Made by a program: the position numbers and the translations under genes
The notes under the pieces: generated by a model
Seen by the model: only the letters and a program-made list of their open reading frames with translations
Database searches by the model: none
What the model was told of the DNA's origin: nothing
Shown here: positions 54,243-63,821 of the stretch, piece after piece
Layout: every line of letters starts with the position of its first letter
How positions within the stretch are numbered: the first letter of the stretch is position 1
NCBI GenBank assembly: GCA_002328035.1
Contig: DCVL01000043.1
Coordinates: forward strand, 1 to 64,000
Length of the DNA stretch: 64,000 nucleotides
Direction: 5' to 3'
Source of the DNA: Geobacter sp. UBA2189
Lineage (GTDB): Bacteria; Desulfobacterota; Desulfuromonadia; Geobacterales; Pseudopelobacteraceae

Positions 54243-54806
54243 ATGAAACTTGAGAGCCAGCCAGCAATAAACAGCCTGCTATATATAGTCACACTGCTTC
54301 TATGTCTTGTGCTTATGTACCTTTCAGGTGGAGGAACAAATATTCTACCCGCCTTTCTGCTTGGCTGCATGTTGTTCAGAGTTGGAACCCTTGCATTAAC
54401 GATCGGCGAAACCAGGAGAGTTGAACGGGATGAACATAGAAAAAGGATTCTGCTGGATGTCAAACGCAGGGTAGGAGGTAACCGGCAGATCATTATTCCC
54501 CTTGCTGAGATAACAAGTCTGGGGATAGGCGCTCAGGGCAAATACACCAGCGGCAGCCGCTTTTATGTCCTCGTTGTCACACTAAAAACGCTCAAACAAA
54601 CCATCCTTTTCTTTCAGAAAGTGAAGCCGTATCGTAGAATTGCCACTCAATATGAATGGCTTGCCAAAAACTACAATGACGACGACATCCCATTGGGGAT
54701 GAGTCGTTCCAGTTCTGCCAGCAGCAGGTTGATCTCCACCGGCTTTGTAACGTGTGCATCAAACCCCTGTTCAAGGATTCTGATATGTTCCTCTTGCATG
54801 GCATGA
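54243..54806 (+). CDS. Membrane protein of unknown function with an antisense tail
   Basis: The 187-residue protein has two TM segments (about 12-30 and 33-52) and a soluble part with basic and strand-forming residues (LLDVKRRVGGNRQIIIPLAEI). Its last 45 codons lie on the opposite strand of the hybrid kinase's receiver domain and read as low-complexity Ser/Cys-rich sequence. The ancestral stop may have been lost, which would give a 136-base convergent overlap. I do not recognise the family. Confidence 0.6.
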   Translation: MKLESQPAINSLLYIVTLLLCLVLMYLSGGGTNILPAFLLGCMLFRVGTLALTIGETRRVERDEHRKRILLDVKRRVGGNRQIIIPLAEITSLGIGAQGKYTSGSRFYVLVVTLKTLKQTILFFQKVKPYRRIATQYEWLAKNYNDDDIPLGMSRSSSASSRLISTGFVTCASNPCSRILICSSCMA

Positions 54807-56860
54807 GCGGTCAATGCGATGATCGGCAGGTGAGCTCCTGTCCGTTCTTCCTGTTTTCGTATAATCCTGGTTGCGGCATCTCCACCAAGTACCGGCATCT
54901 GAATATCCATCAAAATGCAATCGAACGATTGTTTTTCAAGCATATCCAATGCCTGCTGACCATTTTCCACAACAGTAATCCGGTGGCCCAGCCTGTTTAA
55001 AATCTTCTCAACAAACTCGGCGTTGATTTGATTGTCTTCTGCAAGCAGTATTGATAGAGGTAGTCTACGATCTGCCGTTTTGGCTGTTACAGAAACAGTG
55101 GGTACCTTTTTGCTCTGTTTCTCTGGCAAAGTGAAGCGCAGCTCAATATGAAAACTGCTCCCACTTCCCTCACGGCTTTCCACCCAGAGCCTTCCACCCA
55201 TCAGATCGGCTAGCCGGCGACAGATGGTTAATCCAAGCCCGCTGCCCCCATAACGGCGTGTTGTTGAGGAATCTGCTTGCATAAAGGGGGCAAATATACG
55301 CTCCTGCAAATCATTAGACATACCAATGCCGGTGTCCGTAACGGTTATTCTGATGAGCACCTGCTGTTTCTGGCTTTCAAGAAGTGAAGCGCTGATGTTA
55401 ATCTTTCCATACTCCGTAAACTTTATGGCATTCCCGATGATATTGAGGAGTATCTGTCGCGTGCGCAACTGATCGCCACTAAGCACTTCCGGTATGTCAG
55501 CGGAGATTTCTGTTGTGACAGTAAGTTTTTTCTGTTGGAAGAAAAACTGCTGGCTTGTAAGTACCTCGTGAATACACTGCCGAAGTGAAAAATCAACCGT
55601 TTCAAACCCCATCCTTCCAGCCTCAATTTTTGAGAGGTCAAGTATGTCACTGATCAGGGTTATGAGGCTGTTGGCAGAGATCTCAATATTTGACAGATAC
55701 TTTTCCTGTTCTTGTGTCAGTGCGGTAGTACGCAAGAGATGTGTCATGCCGACAACACCATTCATCGGGGTACGGATTTCATGACTCATGTTGGCAAGAA
55801 ATTCACTTTTTGCAATATTTGCTGCATCGGCAGCAAGTTTGGCTTCTATGAGCTCATGCTCCGCCAGTTTACGACTGGTGATGTCTACTTCGACACCATC
55901 CCAGATCATATGGCCGTCATTCCGCATACGTGGAGATACTGTATATTCAAACCATTTAATGGCTCCGCTCGGAAGCTGGCTTTCTACTTCAACATGCAGC
56001 ATTGCTTTATTGCGGATCGCCTCTTCCTCACGTTGCTGCAACATATCGTGGTATTGGGGTAAAATTTGATGATAGATTACGCCTGCATCTGCAAGCACCT
56101 CATCAACTGATACTTCATTTAGACGTTCAACAGCTCGGCTTACATATGTAAAATTCCTTTCACCCTCAAGATTGCCTGAAATCTGGTATACGACCACATT
56201 TTGAAGGTTATCAACCAGATTGCGGTACCGCTCTTCACTTTCACGCAAGGCATCAAGGGCCTTTTTGCGATCCTCTATATTTCTGACAACAGCAATTACA
56301 CTCTGCCGGTCATATATTAAAGAGACCTCTGACCAGAAGAGTTCACCTGATTTTCTGCATGAATGCCATTCAAAGAGCTGCGGCCCTTCAGTGACAGCCA
56401 TTTGAATATACTCACTTGCCTCCAATTGAGTGTAGGGTGGAACACCTTCAGATAAACGAGATACATCCAGCAACAACATCTCATATCGCTCATAGCCAAA
56501 CATGCTTAATGCTGTTGAATTCAGATCCAAAATTTTGAATGTCAGGGCATCATGGATAAAAATGGCCTCATGCGTTGCATTGAAGATAGTTTCATAGTTT
56601 TTGAGCGTTTCAAGCTTTTCGGCTTCGACAGCAGATATATGTGTGACAAAATGTGAAATGAGCAAATACAAAAGGAACGACGTAGAGAGGACGAAGAAGG
56701 AGCCTTTATAGACAGCAAGTTTGGTTAATAGCTTTGGCTCCTGTACCAACCAAACAAGTAGCATATCGGAGAAATAAATCCAAGCCAGTCCAAACAAAGC
56801 ATATGTTGCAACAATTTTTGCAACCACTTTCCAAGTCTGGTGAATAGGCAGCATATTCAT
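54671..56860 (-). CDS. Hybrid sensor histidine kinase with two PAS domains and a receiver
   Basis: The 729-residue membrane protein has two TM segments (about 15-32 and 52-70), two PAS domains (about 88-200 and 210-335), HisKA with phospho-acceptor His360 (NMSHEIRTPMNG), an ATPase domain (N box with Asn477, G boxes DTGIGMS and GGSGLGL) and a receiver with phospho-Asp652 (LMDIQMP). The order suggests phosphorelay output. No separate response regulator or Hpt gene is adjacent. Its 3' end overlaps the convergent membrane gene. Confidence 0.93.
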   Translation of the reverse strand: MNMLPIHQTWKVVAKIVATYALFGLAWIYFSDMLLVWLVQEPKLLTKLAVYKGSFFVLSTSFLLYLLISHFVTHISAVEAEKLETLKNYETIFNATHEAIFIHDALTFKILDLNSTALSMFGYERYEMLLLDVSRLSEGVPPYTQLEASEYIQMAVTEGPQLFEWHSCRKSGELFWSEVSLIYDRQSVIAVVRNIEDRKKALDALRESEERYRNLVDNLQNVVVYQISGNLEGERNFTYVSRAVERLNEVSVDEVLADAGVIYHQILPQYHDMLQQREEEAIRNKAMLHVEVESQLPSGAIKWFEYTVSPRMRNDGHMIWDGVEVDITSRKLAEHELIEAKLAADAANIAKSEFLANMSHEIRTPMNGVVGMTHLLRTTALTQEQEKYLSNIEISANSLITLISDILDLSKIEAGRMGFETVDFSLRQCIHEVLTSQQFFFQQKKLTVTTEISADIPEVLSGDQLRTRQILLNIIGNAIKFTEYGKINISASLLESQKQQVLIRITVTDTGIGMSNDLQERIFAPFMQADSSTTRRYGGSGLGLTICRRLADLMGGRLWVESREGSGSSFHIELRFTLPEKQSKKVPTVSVTAKTADRRLPLSILLAEDNQINAEFVEKILNRLGHRITVVENGQQALDMLEKQSFDCILMDIQMPVLGGDAATRIIRKQEERTGAHLPIIALTAHAMQEEHIRILEQGFDAHVTKPVEINLLLAELERLIPNGMSSSL

Positions 56861-57123
56861 ATCCAGTTCCTATAAGGTAAGACTCAATACTTGGCAATCG
56901 TTTTATCCCAGAAAAAGCATTTGAAACACGGAGCAACTGATTAAAACTACAGAAAAAAGCAATGAAAAAACTTGTTTAAAGACTCACCACTTTGGCTCTG
57001 CCATCTGCTTTACTAACATCTTGATTTCTCTGTTGTTCCGTTGCTCTGTGTTTAGTGAACTGCCAGTTTTAGGTTTATATATCAACATTAAAACATCTGT
57101 AGCAATTAGCAGAGCTGAATGAC
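56861..57123. other. Intergenic stretch with no supported gene
   Basis: This stretch between the hybrid kinase and the tRNA terminator is A/T-rich. An open frame on the minus strand (56984-57214) begins inside the tRNA and is an artefact. I see no other structure here. Confidence 0.5.
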
Positions 57124-57153
57124 AAAAGGGGCTACAGCACAAACTGTAACCCC
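57124..57153 (-). terminator. Terminator after tRNA-Arg
   Basis: On the minus strand GGGGTTACAG (57153-57144) pairs with CTGTAGCCCC (57137-57128), with one G-T pair, around a 6-base loop, then four Ts. It ends the tRNA transcript. Confidence 0.85.
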
Positions 57154-57164
57154 TTGATTTTTTT

Positions 57165-57241
57165 TGGCGGGCGATACTGGATTCGAACCAGCGACCTTTG
57201 GCTTCGGAGGCCAACGCTCTATCCAGCTGAGCTAACCGCCC
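57165..57241 (-). tRNA. tRNA-Arg (anticodon CCG)
   Basis: Read on the minus strand the 77-base gene folds as a cloverleaf. The acceptor stem GGGCGGT pairs with ATCGCCC, the D arm has AGCTCAGCTGGATAGAGC, the anticodon stem TTGGC/GCCAA encloses loop CTCCGAA with anticodon CCG (reads CGG), and the T arm has GGTTCGAATCC. The CCA end is encoded. A terminator follows. Confidence 0.96.
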
Positions 57242-57296
57242 TTGAGTCCGGTAAATTACATGATGACCTGCTGTAACTCAAGCGGAAAATCTATAA

Positions 57297-58955
57297 TCAG
57301 GCGGTTGCCCCCGCATCTTCAAGGTTCAGCTCTTTTATCGCAATCTCCCTAAGTTTGAATTTCTGGATCTTGCCTGATGCGGTCATCGGATACCCTTCAA
57401 CAAACTTGACATACCTGGGAATTTTGTAGTTGGCAATCCTGTCCTTGCAGAAATCCCGCACCTCTTCCTCTGTCATCTCCATCCCTTTTTTCAGAATCAC
57501 GGCGGCCATTACCTGCTCACCATATTTTTTATCAGGCACTCCATAAATCTGGACATCTGAAATCTTGGGATGGGTGTACAGAAACTCCTCAATCTCACGG
57601 GGATAGATATTCTCTCCACCTCTGATGATCATCTGCTTGATCCTGCCAGTGATCTTGCAATAGCCGTTTTCATCCATAATCGCAATATCGCCGGTATGCA
57701 GCCAGCCTTCGCCGTCAATGGCGCGAGCGGTCTCTTCCGGCATCTTGTAGTATCCCTTCATTACGAGGTATCCACGGGTACATAGCTCTCCCTGTTTTCC
57801 TGGGGGGAGTGAAGCTCCTGTCTCTATATCTATTATCTTCACCTCTACATCAGGCAGGGCGCGTCCAACAGTTGCAACCCTGAGCTCAACAGGATCATCC
57901 GTTCTGGTCTGGGTAATAACCGGAGAGGCCTCTGTCAGACCATATGCGATTGTAATCTCTGATGCATGCATATCCCTTATGACCCGCTTCATAACCTCTA
58001 TAGGGCATGGAGAGCCGGCCATAATTCCGGAACGGAGGGAAGAGAGGTCAAACTTTGAGAAATCCGGATGTTCCAGTTCGGCGATAAACATAGTCGGAAC
58101 ACCGTGTACTGCGGTACATTTTTCAGCCTCAACGGTCTGCAGAACCTTAAGCGGGTCAAATATCTCGACAGGAACCATTGCAGAACCGTGAGTTACACAG
58201 GCAAGCACTGCCAGTACGCACCCGAAACAATGGAAAAACGGCACAGGGATGCAGAGACGATCCTTATCAGTAAACTTCATGCATTCACCGATATTGAAAC
58301 CGTTATTGATTACATTATGGTGGGTAAGCATTACCCCCTTTGGAAAGCCTGTTGTTCCGGAAGTATACTGCATGTTAATGGCTTCAAAGCAGTCAAGTGT
58401 GGCCTCTACAGCGGCAAGCTCCTGATCTGAGACATCCTTTGCAAGCTCCATTATGCTGTTGAAGTTAAACATCCCTGCAGGGGTGTCTTCACCGATAAAT
58501 ACCAGATTTTTCAGGAACGGAAGTTTTTCAAAGGATAGCTTGCCTGGCTCAAAGGCATTAACAGAAGGCACTACATCAGCCAGAGTCTTCAGATAATCGG
58601 CATCCTTGAACGATCTCACCATAAACAGGGTGGTAGAATCGGACTGGTTAAGTACATACTCAAGCTCTGCCGACTTGTAGGCTGTATTTACCGTTACCAG
58701 AACAGCGCCTATCTTTGCTGTGGCAAACTGTAGAATCACCCACTCGGGAACGTTGTAGGCCCAGATCGAGACATTATCACCTTTTTTGATCCCCATCTTC
58801 AAGAGACCTTTGGCCACCTGACGACAGATCTCGTTAAATCTTGCATAACTGTAACGAATGTTCCGTTCCGGATAGACCAATGCATCATTTTCCGGAAAAC
58901 GCCGGGCGATGTCGTCCAGCATGGCGCCGATTGGAAGTGTAATAGCTTTTGACAT
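57297..58955 (-). CDS. Acyl-CoA synthetase (AMP-forming)
   Basis: The 552-residue enzyme activates a carboxylic acid with ATP and CoA. It has the P-loop YTSGTTGFPKG, the adenylate segment IAYGLTEASPV, WLHTGDIAIMDENGY, GRIKQMIIRGGENIYPREIE, and the C-terminal Lys in MTASGKIQKFKLRE. This is the medium/long-chain fatty acid group (FadD-like); the chain length cannot be told. The ATG at 58955 follows TGGAGG by 8 bases. The nearest operon (glutamate synthase) is divergent. Confidence 0.92.
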   Translation of the reverse strand: MSKAITLPIGAMLDDIARRFPENDALVYPERNIRYSYARFNEICRQVAKGLLKMGIKKGDNVSIWAYNVPEWVILQFATAKIGAVLVTVNTAYKSAELEYVLNQSDSTTLFMVRSFKDADYLKTLADVVPSVNAFEPGKLSFEKLPFLKNLVFIGEDTPAGMFNFNSIMELAKDVSDQELAAVEATLDCFEAINMQYTSGTTGFPKGVMLTHHNVINNGFNIGECMKFTDKDRLCIPVPFFHCFGCVLAVLACVTHGSAMVPVEIFDPLKVLQTVEAEKCTAVHGVPTMFIAELEHPDFSKFDLSSLRSGIMAGSPCPIEVMKRVIRDMHASEITIAYGLTEASPVITQTRTDDPVELRVATVGRALPDVEVKIIDIETGASLPPGKQGELCTRGYLVMKGYYKMPEETARAIDGEGWLHTGDIAIMDENGYCKITGRIKQMIIRGGENIYPREIEEFLYTHPKISDVQIYGVPDKKYGEQVMAAVILKKGMEMTEEEVRDFCKDRIANYKIPRYVKFVEGYPMTASGKIQKFKLREIAIKELNLEDAGATA

Positions 58956-59260
58956 GGATATTTCCTCCAGATTAATTGTTTTGATTTTCATAACAAAAAG
59001 TTTTGGCTAAACAAAAACACTGTATCTAAATTATTGAATTATTGAACTTTTCCTGAATAACACAGGCAAAGATTAGCGTCAAGCCGTTAGGAATCAGCCC
59101 TGATGTGTCGATAACTACAAAACTGAGTAGTTTAAATACACAGTTCATCTTCTGCAGCAAAATCCTGTGATAAAAAGCTGCGATTACCTGTTTGAAAGCT
59201 GGCTTCTAATAAGCTGAATTTCTACTGGTTATTTACAATACAAGATCAATTTTCAAGGCT

Positions 59261-59276
59261 TGGCACAGCGGTTGCT
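59261..59276 (+). promoter_or_regulatory. Sigma-54 promoter of the glutamate synthase operon
   Basis: TGGCACAGCGGTTGCT differs from the consensus TGGCACG-N4-TTGCW at one base only, with exact -24/-12 spacing. It lies 83 bases before the first gene. It is the only clear signal in the roughly 400-base divergent gap (58956-59359) after the acyl-CoA synthetase. Nitrogen-assimilation genes are classic RpoN targets, so the placement fits. Confidence 0.8.
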
Positions 59277-59359
59277 TCTGTAGATGGGTTGTTGCAGTAA
59301 AAAAACCTTGATGTATGCTTTAAGCAGTTCATGTAACCCGATAACCGGGGAGGTATGCC

Positions 59360-60889
59360 GTGCTATACAAATCAGTCAATGAATCCTTGAATGAATTTAT
59401 CGTTGAGCGCAGTGATACGAAATGTATCCGTTGCAAGGTCTGCGAGAGACAGTGTGCCTACGGTGTACACCGCTATCTTGAGGGATCGGACTGCCTGATA
59501 GAGGACAGTTCCCTCTGTATCGGCTGCCGTCGCTGTTCAGCCCTCTGCCCTACAGGTGCCATAACGATCAGAAAGAACCCTGAGACCTTCAAGGATAACG
59601 CCTCCTGGTCTACAAGTCATATACGCAATCTGTATGCACAGGCCGAAACAGGCGGTATACTACTTGCCGCAATGGGAAATCCTCAGCCATACAGGATTTA
59701 CTGGGATCACCTGCTGCTTGATGCCTCTCAGGTCACCAACCCTTCTATCGACCCTCTGCGTGAACCGATGGAACTCCGTACATATCTGGGCAAGAAGCCT
59801 GACCAGATTGAGATTATCAGCAATCCTGAGACCGGCAAACCGGAGCTTAAAAGTTCCCTGACCCCCCAGATAAAGATGGAATATCCCTTTATCTTCTCTG
59901 CAATGAGCTATGGCGCGCTGAACCTTAATGCCCACCGCGCAATGGCTATGGCAGCATCAGAGCTTGGTACCCTTTACAATACAGGTGAAGGTGGCCTGCA
60001 TAAGGATCTGTACCAGTATGGCGGCAATGTGATGGTTCAGGTAGCCTCAGGCCGGTTCGGGGTTTCCGAGCAGTACCTGAATGCAGGTGTAGCAATCGAG
60101 ATCAAGATTGGTCAGGGTGCAAAACCCGGAATTGGCGGTCACCTCCCTGGCGAGAAGGTCAATTCAGCCATCTCGGAGACGAGGATGATTCCGGAAGGTT
60201 CTGACGCCATCTCTCCGGCACCTCATCACGATATCTATTCAATCGAAGACCTGCGTCAACTGATCTACGCACTTAAAGAGGCTACCAACTACACGAAGCC
60301 GGTATCGGTAAAGATAGCCGCCGTTCACCATATCGCAGCCATCGCCTCCGGTGTGGCTCGCGCCGGTGCGGATATCATCACTATAGACGGGTTCAGGGGG
60401 GGCACAGGCGCAGCACCACAGGTAATCCGTGATAACGTAGGGATCCCGATGGAGCTTGCTCTGGCGGCTGTAGATGCCCGTTTGAGGGACGAAGGGATCC
60501 GAAATCAGGTATCAATTGTGGTAGGAGGCGGTGTCCGTAACTCCGGAGACGCAATAAAGGCGATCGCGATGGGAGCGGATGCGATCAATTTGGGGACATC
60601 TACCCTTTTGGCTCTGGGCTGCACCTTGTGCCAGCGCTGCTACACCGGCAAATGCCCCTGGGGGATAACGACCAACGATCCGTATCTGGCAAAAAGGTTG
60701 AATCCTGAAGTAGGCGCTGAACGCCTCGTAAACCTCGTAAAGGCCTGGAGTCACGAGATACAGGAGATCCTGGGGGGAATGGGTCTTAACGCTCTGGAGT
60801 CCCTACGCGGAAACCGCTACAAACTCCGCGCCGTAGGTCTTACCGAGAAGGATATGTATTTGCTGGGCGTTATCCCGGCTGGAGAATAG
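59360..60889 (+). CDS. Ferredoxin-fused FMN core subunit of archaeal-type glutamate synthase
   Basis: The 509-residue protein combines an N-terminal two-cluster ferredoxin region (CIRCKVCERQC, CIGCRRCSALCPTGA) with the FMN/Fe-S core of glutamate synthase (YPFIFSAMSYGALN, EIKIGQGAKPGIGGHLPG, PHHDIYSIEDL, GADIITIDGFRGGTGAAP, and the Fe-S loop CTLCQRCYTGKCP). It makes glutamate from 2-oxoglutarate and ammonia. Glutaminase and GXGXG parts, normally in one GltB chain, are separate genes downstream. GGGGAGG lies just before the start. Confidence 0.92.
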   Translation: MLYKSVNESLNEFIVERSDTKCIRCKVCERQCAYGVHRYLEGSDCLIEDSSLCIGCRRCSALCPTGAITIRKNPETFKDNASWSTSHIRNLYAQAETGGILLAAMGNPQPYRIYWDHLLLDASQVTNPSIDPLREPMELRTYLGKKPDQIEIISNPETGKPELKSSLTPQIKMEYPFIFSAMSYGALNLNAHRAMAMAASELGTLYNTGEGGLHKDLYQYGGNVMVQVASGRFGVSEQYLNAGVAIEIKIGQGAKPGIGGHLPGEKVNSAISETRMIPEGSDAISPAPHHDIYSIEDLRQLIYALKEATNYTKPVSVKIAAVHHIAAIASGVARAGADIITIDGFRGGTGAAPQVIRDNVGIPMELALAAVDARLRDEGIRNQVSIVVGGGVRNSGDAIKAIAMGADAINLGTSTLLALGCTLCQRCYTGKCPWGITTNDPYLAKRLNPEVGAERLVNLVKAWSHEIQEILGGMGLNALESLRGNRYKLRAVGLTEKDMYLLGVIPAGE

Positions 60890-60892
60890 ACC

Positions 60893-61336
60893 ATGAAACG
60901 TATTTATTCTATTGAAGAGGCCTGTATCGGATGCCATCTGTGCGAGGTGGCCTGTATTACCGAGCATTCGCTTTCAAAAGACCCTGTCAAGGCATTCATG
61001 TATGAGGCAGAGCGTCCGATTGCACGTTGCAAGGTGGAAGAACGGGATGGAGGGGTGATATCCATATCCACAAACTGCCGTCATTGTGACCAGCCTGACT
61101 GCCTTCAGGCATGTATCTCTGGCGCGATACAGAAACAGGCAGATGGACGTGTGCTTGTTGATATCAATAAATGTGTAGGCTGCTGGTCCTGCGTAATGGC
61201 ATGTCCCTTTGGCGCCGTGCAGCGCAACCTTAAAAAGAAAAAAGCCAACAAATGTGACCTTTGCCCTGATCGAGAGATTCCGGCCTGTGTCGCAGCCTGT
61301 CCCAACCGGGCTTTGGTATACAGGGAGGGGGAATAA
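60893..61336 (+). CDS. Four-cluster ferredoxin subunit
   Basis: The 147-residue protein has four cysteine clusters (CIGCHLCEVAC, CRHCDQPDCLQAC, CVGCWSCVMACPFGA, CDLCPDREIPACVAAC) like DmsB/HycB-type electron carriers. It likely passes electrons from the flavin oxidoreductase encoded next to the glutamate synthase core. It begins three bases after the core gene. Confidence 0.9.
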   Translation: MKRIYSIEEACIGCHLCEVACITEHSLSKDPVKAFMYEAERPIARCKVEERDGGVISISTNCRHCDQPDCLQACISGAIQKQADGRVLVDINKCVGCWSCVMACPFGAVQRNLKKKKANKCDLCPDREIPACVAACPNRALVYREGE

Positions 61337-61338
61337 CC

Positions 61339-62658
61339 ATGAATCATGTAATCGTTGGCAACTCTGCCGCCGCTGCAGGAGCCATCCGCGCCATCAGGTC
61401 TATTGACAACGAAGGCACAATAACCGTGGTTTCCCGTGAGAAACAGACCGCTTATGGCAGACCGCTGATATCATACCTTCTGGGTGGGCTGATAACTGAA
61501 AAAGGGATGCCATACCTGCCTGATAATTTTTATGATGAGCATCGTGTAAATCTTCTGCTCTCCACTGAAGTTAACAGGGTTGATCCGTCAGAAAAAAGGA
61601 TCTTTTTCACAAATGGCGATTCAATGCCTTACGACAGGCTGCTGCTGGCAACAGGCGGCGACCCGTTTATCCCTCCGATTGAGGGAATGTCCGACAAAGG
61701 GCGCATTTATACCTTTACTACATGGGATGACGCAGCAAGACTAAAGGCTGTCTCTGCTGATATATCGAGAGCCGTAGTTATCGGTGGCGGCCTTATCGGA
61801 CTTAAGGCTGCAGAAGGATTGAACCTTCTTGATAAAAGCGTAACTGTGGTCGAGCTGGCTGACAGAGTCCTATCCTCCGCCTTTGACCGGCCTGCAGGCA
61901 AGATCGTTGCCCGCAAGATGAGGGCAAACGGTATTGACGTAATCACAGAAGATACCGTGGTGAAGATCGAATGGGAAGGAAGCACCATCAGTGGCGTAAC
62001 CCTCAAATCAGGAGATTTTATTCCGTGTGACACAGTGATAGTCGCTATCGGGGTTCGCCCTGCCGCAGGTTTTCTGAAAGGAAGCGGAATCGAGGTAAAT
62101 CGTGGCATCGTAGTCAATGAGCAGATGCAGACATCTGCACCGGATATCTATGCTGCAGGTGACGTTACCGAGGCTGCAGATTTTTTCACAAACCAGAAAA
62201 ATCCGATGCCGATCTGGCCAGATGCCTATATTCAGGGAGATGTGGCAGGCACAAGCATGGCCGGTGGCCAGAAGGTATACGAAGGGGGGCTGGCCATGAA
62301 CTCGATTGAGTTTTTCAAGGTCTCCACCATCTCAATGGGGATAACGAACCCCAAAGATCCGGATAGTTACGATATTCTTACCTATCAGGACACTGAGAAC
62401 TATCAGTACCGCAAGATAGTTCTTGATAAAGAGGGACATCTGCTTGGGGCGGTTCTGGTTGGAACGGTTGATCGCGCCGGCATCTTCTCCGGTCTGATCA
62501 GGAACAGGGTCAATGTCACACCATTCAAGGACTCGCTATTACTGCCCGATTTCGGTTTCATCCATCTTTCACAGAAGATACGCAGGCAACTGTTCGGGCA
62601 ACAGAGAGGCTACTCCTGGCCACAACCGGCATTTGCCAGTCATGGCGGCGGACACTGA
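61339..62658 (+). CDS. FAD/NAD(P)-dependent oxidoreductase of the glutamate synthase operon
   Basis: The 439-residue flavoprotein has the FAD start HVIVGNSAAAAGAIRAI, the NAD loop VVIGGGLIGLKAAE, and the second FAD motif APDIYAAGDVTEA. It resembles the NirB/rubredoxin-reductase group rather than classic GltD. With the ferredoxin it should feed NAD(P)H electrons to the FMN core. GGGAGGGGG precedes the ATG, two bases after the ferredoxin gene. Confidence 0.88.
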   Translation: MNHVIVGNSAAAAGAIRAIRSIDNEGTITVVSREKQTAYGRPLISYLLGGLITEKGMPYLPDNFYDEHRVNLLLSTEVNRVDPSEKRIFFTNGDSMPYDRLLLATGGDPFIPPIEGMSDKGRIYTFTTWDDAARLKAVSADISRAVVIGGGLIGLKAAEGLNLLDKSVTVVELADRVLSSAFDRPAGKIVARKMRANGIDVITEDTVVKIEWEGSTISGVTLKSGDFIPCDTVIVAIGVRPAAGFLKGSGIEVNRGIVVNEQMQTSAPDIYAAGDVTEAADFFTNQKNPMPIWPDAYIQGDVAGTSMAGGQKVYEGGLAMNSIEFFKVSTISMGITNPKDPDSYDILTYQDTENYQYRKIVLDKEGHLLGAVLVGTVDRAGIFSGLIRNRVNVTPFKDSLLLPDFGFIHLSQKIRRQLFGQQRGYSWPQPAFASHGGGH

Positions 62659-62713
62659 TATTTAAAGGTTTTTCAGGTTTTAGATTCTCCCGAAAGGGAT
62701 CAAGGAACCAAAA

Positions 62714-63820
62714 ATGAAACAGCTCAATAATCTATTCTATGAAAAAGAGATCTCCAACTGCGGTCTGACCGGATTTATTTCCAAAAAAGGACGCAGGGTT
62801 GAAGGCTCAGTCATTATCAAATCCATAGCCCTTATGCATGATCGCGGAAACGGCCTGGGAGGCGGCTTCGGTGGATATGGCATATACCCTGAATTTCAGG
62901 AGTTCTACGCCTTCCACCTGATGTATGAGACTGAAGCAGCCCAGCTCCTTACCGAGGAGTATCTGGAAAACAATTTTCATATTGAACTACAGGAACTGAT
63001 ACCAACACGCCGGATCAGAGCCATTGCAAACCCACCGCTCTTCAAACGTTATTTCATCGTTCCGTTCAGGAACGATGACTACACTGAAGCCATTGAATAC
63101 CAGGGACTTACGGAAGAGGATCTGATAGTTCGCCATGTCATGGCGATCAACCATGAAATAGAAGGGGCTTTCGTTGTCTCATCAGGAAAGAACATGGGCG
63201 CCTTCAAAGGGGTTGGCTTCCCTGAAGAGATAGCAGAATTCTTCCGGCTTGAAGAATACAGCGGCCATATCTGGACTGCACACAACCGCTTTCCGACAAA
63301 CACCCCTGGCTGGTGGGGCGGAGCGCACCCTTTTACACTGCTGGACTGGTCAATCGTTCATAACGGAGAGATCTCATCCTACGGAATCAACAAGCGTTAT
63401 CTTGAGATGTACGGCTATCTCTGCACAATGCTGACTGATACAGAGGTTGTAGCTTATACCCTGGATCTGCTGATACGCAAGCACGGACTGCCACCGGAAC
63501 TGGCATGCACCGCACTGGCGCCCCCCTTCTGGTCTCTGATCGATCAACTCCCCCAGAAAGAGCGCGAACTGTACACCGCAGTCCGTCAGGTTTACGGCAG
63601 CGGACTTCTGAACGGCCCGTTTGCAATCCTGTTTGCCAGCAATAAAGGTCTGATTGGATTGAATGACAGGGTTAAACTGCGACCACTGGTATGCGCCGAA
63701 CATGAAGATATGGTCTACATGGCCTCTGAAGAGGCAGCCATCAGGGAGATCTGCCCGCAGCCTTCCCGAATCTGGTCTCCCCGTGGCGGTGAACCGGTAA
63801 TTGTAAAGATGGAGAACTGA
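62714..63820 (+). CDS. Class II glutaminase subunit of glutamate synthase
   Basis: The 368-residue protein is the glutaminase part of GltB as a separate chain. The nucleophile is Cys16 (ISNCGLTGF), which must be exposed by removing a 15-residue leader, as known for GltB and some amidotransferases. Further visible residues are AHNRFPTNTPG, the VHNGEISSYG loop and TDTEVVAY. It releases ammonia from glutamine for the core subunit. GGAACC precedes the ATG. Confidence 0.9.
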   Translation: MKQLNNLFYEKEISNCGLTGFISKKGRRVEGSVIIKSIALMHDRGNGLGGGFGGYGIYPEFQEFYAFHLMYETEAAQLLTEEYLENNFHIELQELIPTRRIRAIANPPLFKRYFIVPFRNDDYTEAIEYQGLTEEDLIVRHVMAINHEIEGAFVVSSGKNMGAFKGVGFPEEIAEFFRLEEYSGHIWTAHNRFPTNTPGWWGGAHPFTLLDWSIVHNGEISSYGINKRYLEMYGYLCTMLTDTEVVAYTLDLLIRKHGLPPELACTALAPPFWSLIDQLPQKERELYTAVRQVYGSGLLNGPFAILFASNKGLIGLNDRVKLRPLVCAEHEDMVYMASEEAAIREICPQPSRIWSPRGGEPVIVKMEN

Positions 63821-63821
63821 T

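Noticed and set aside
56984..57214. 76-residue open frame starting inside the tRNA
   Set aside because: Its first 17 residues are translated tRNA sequence, a well-known annotation artefact, and no ribosome-binding site is present.
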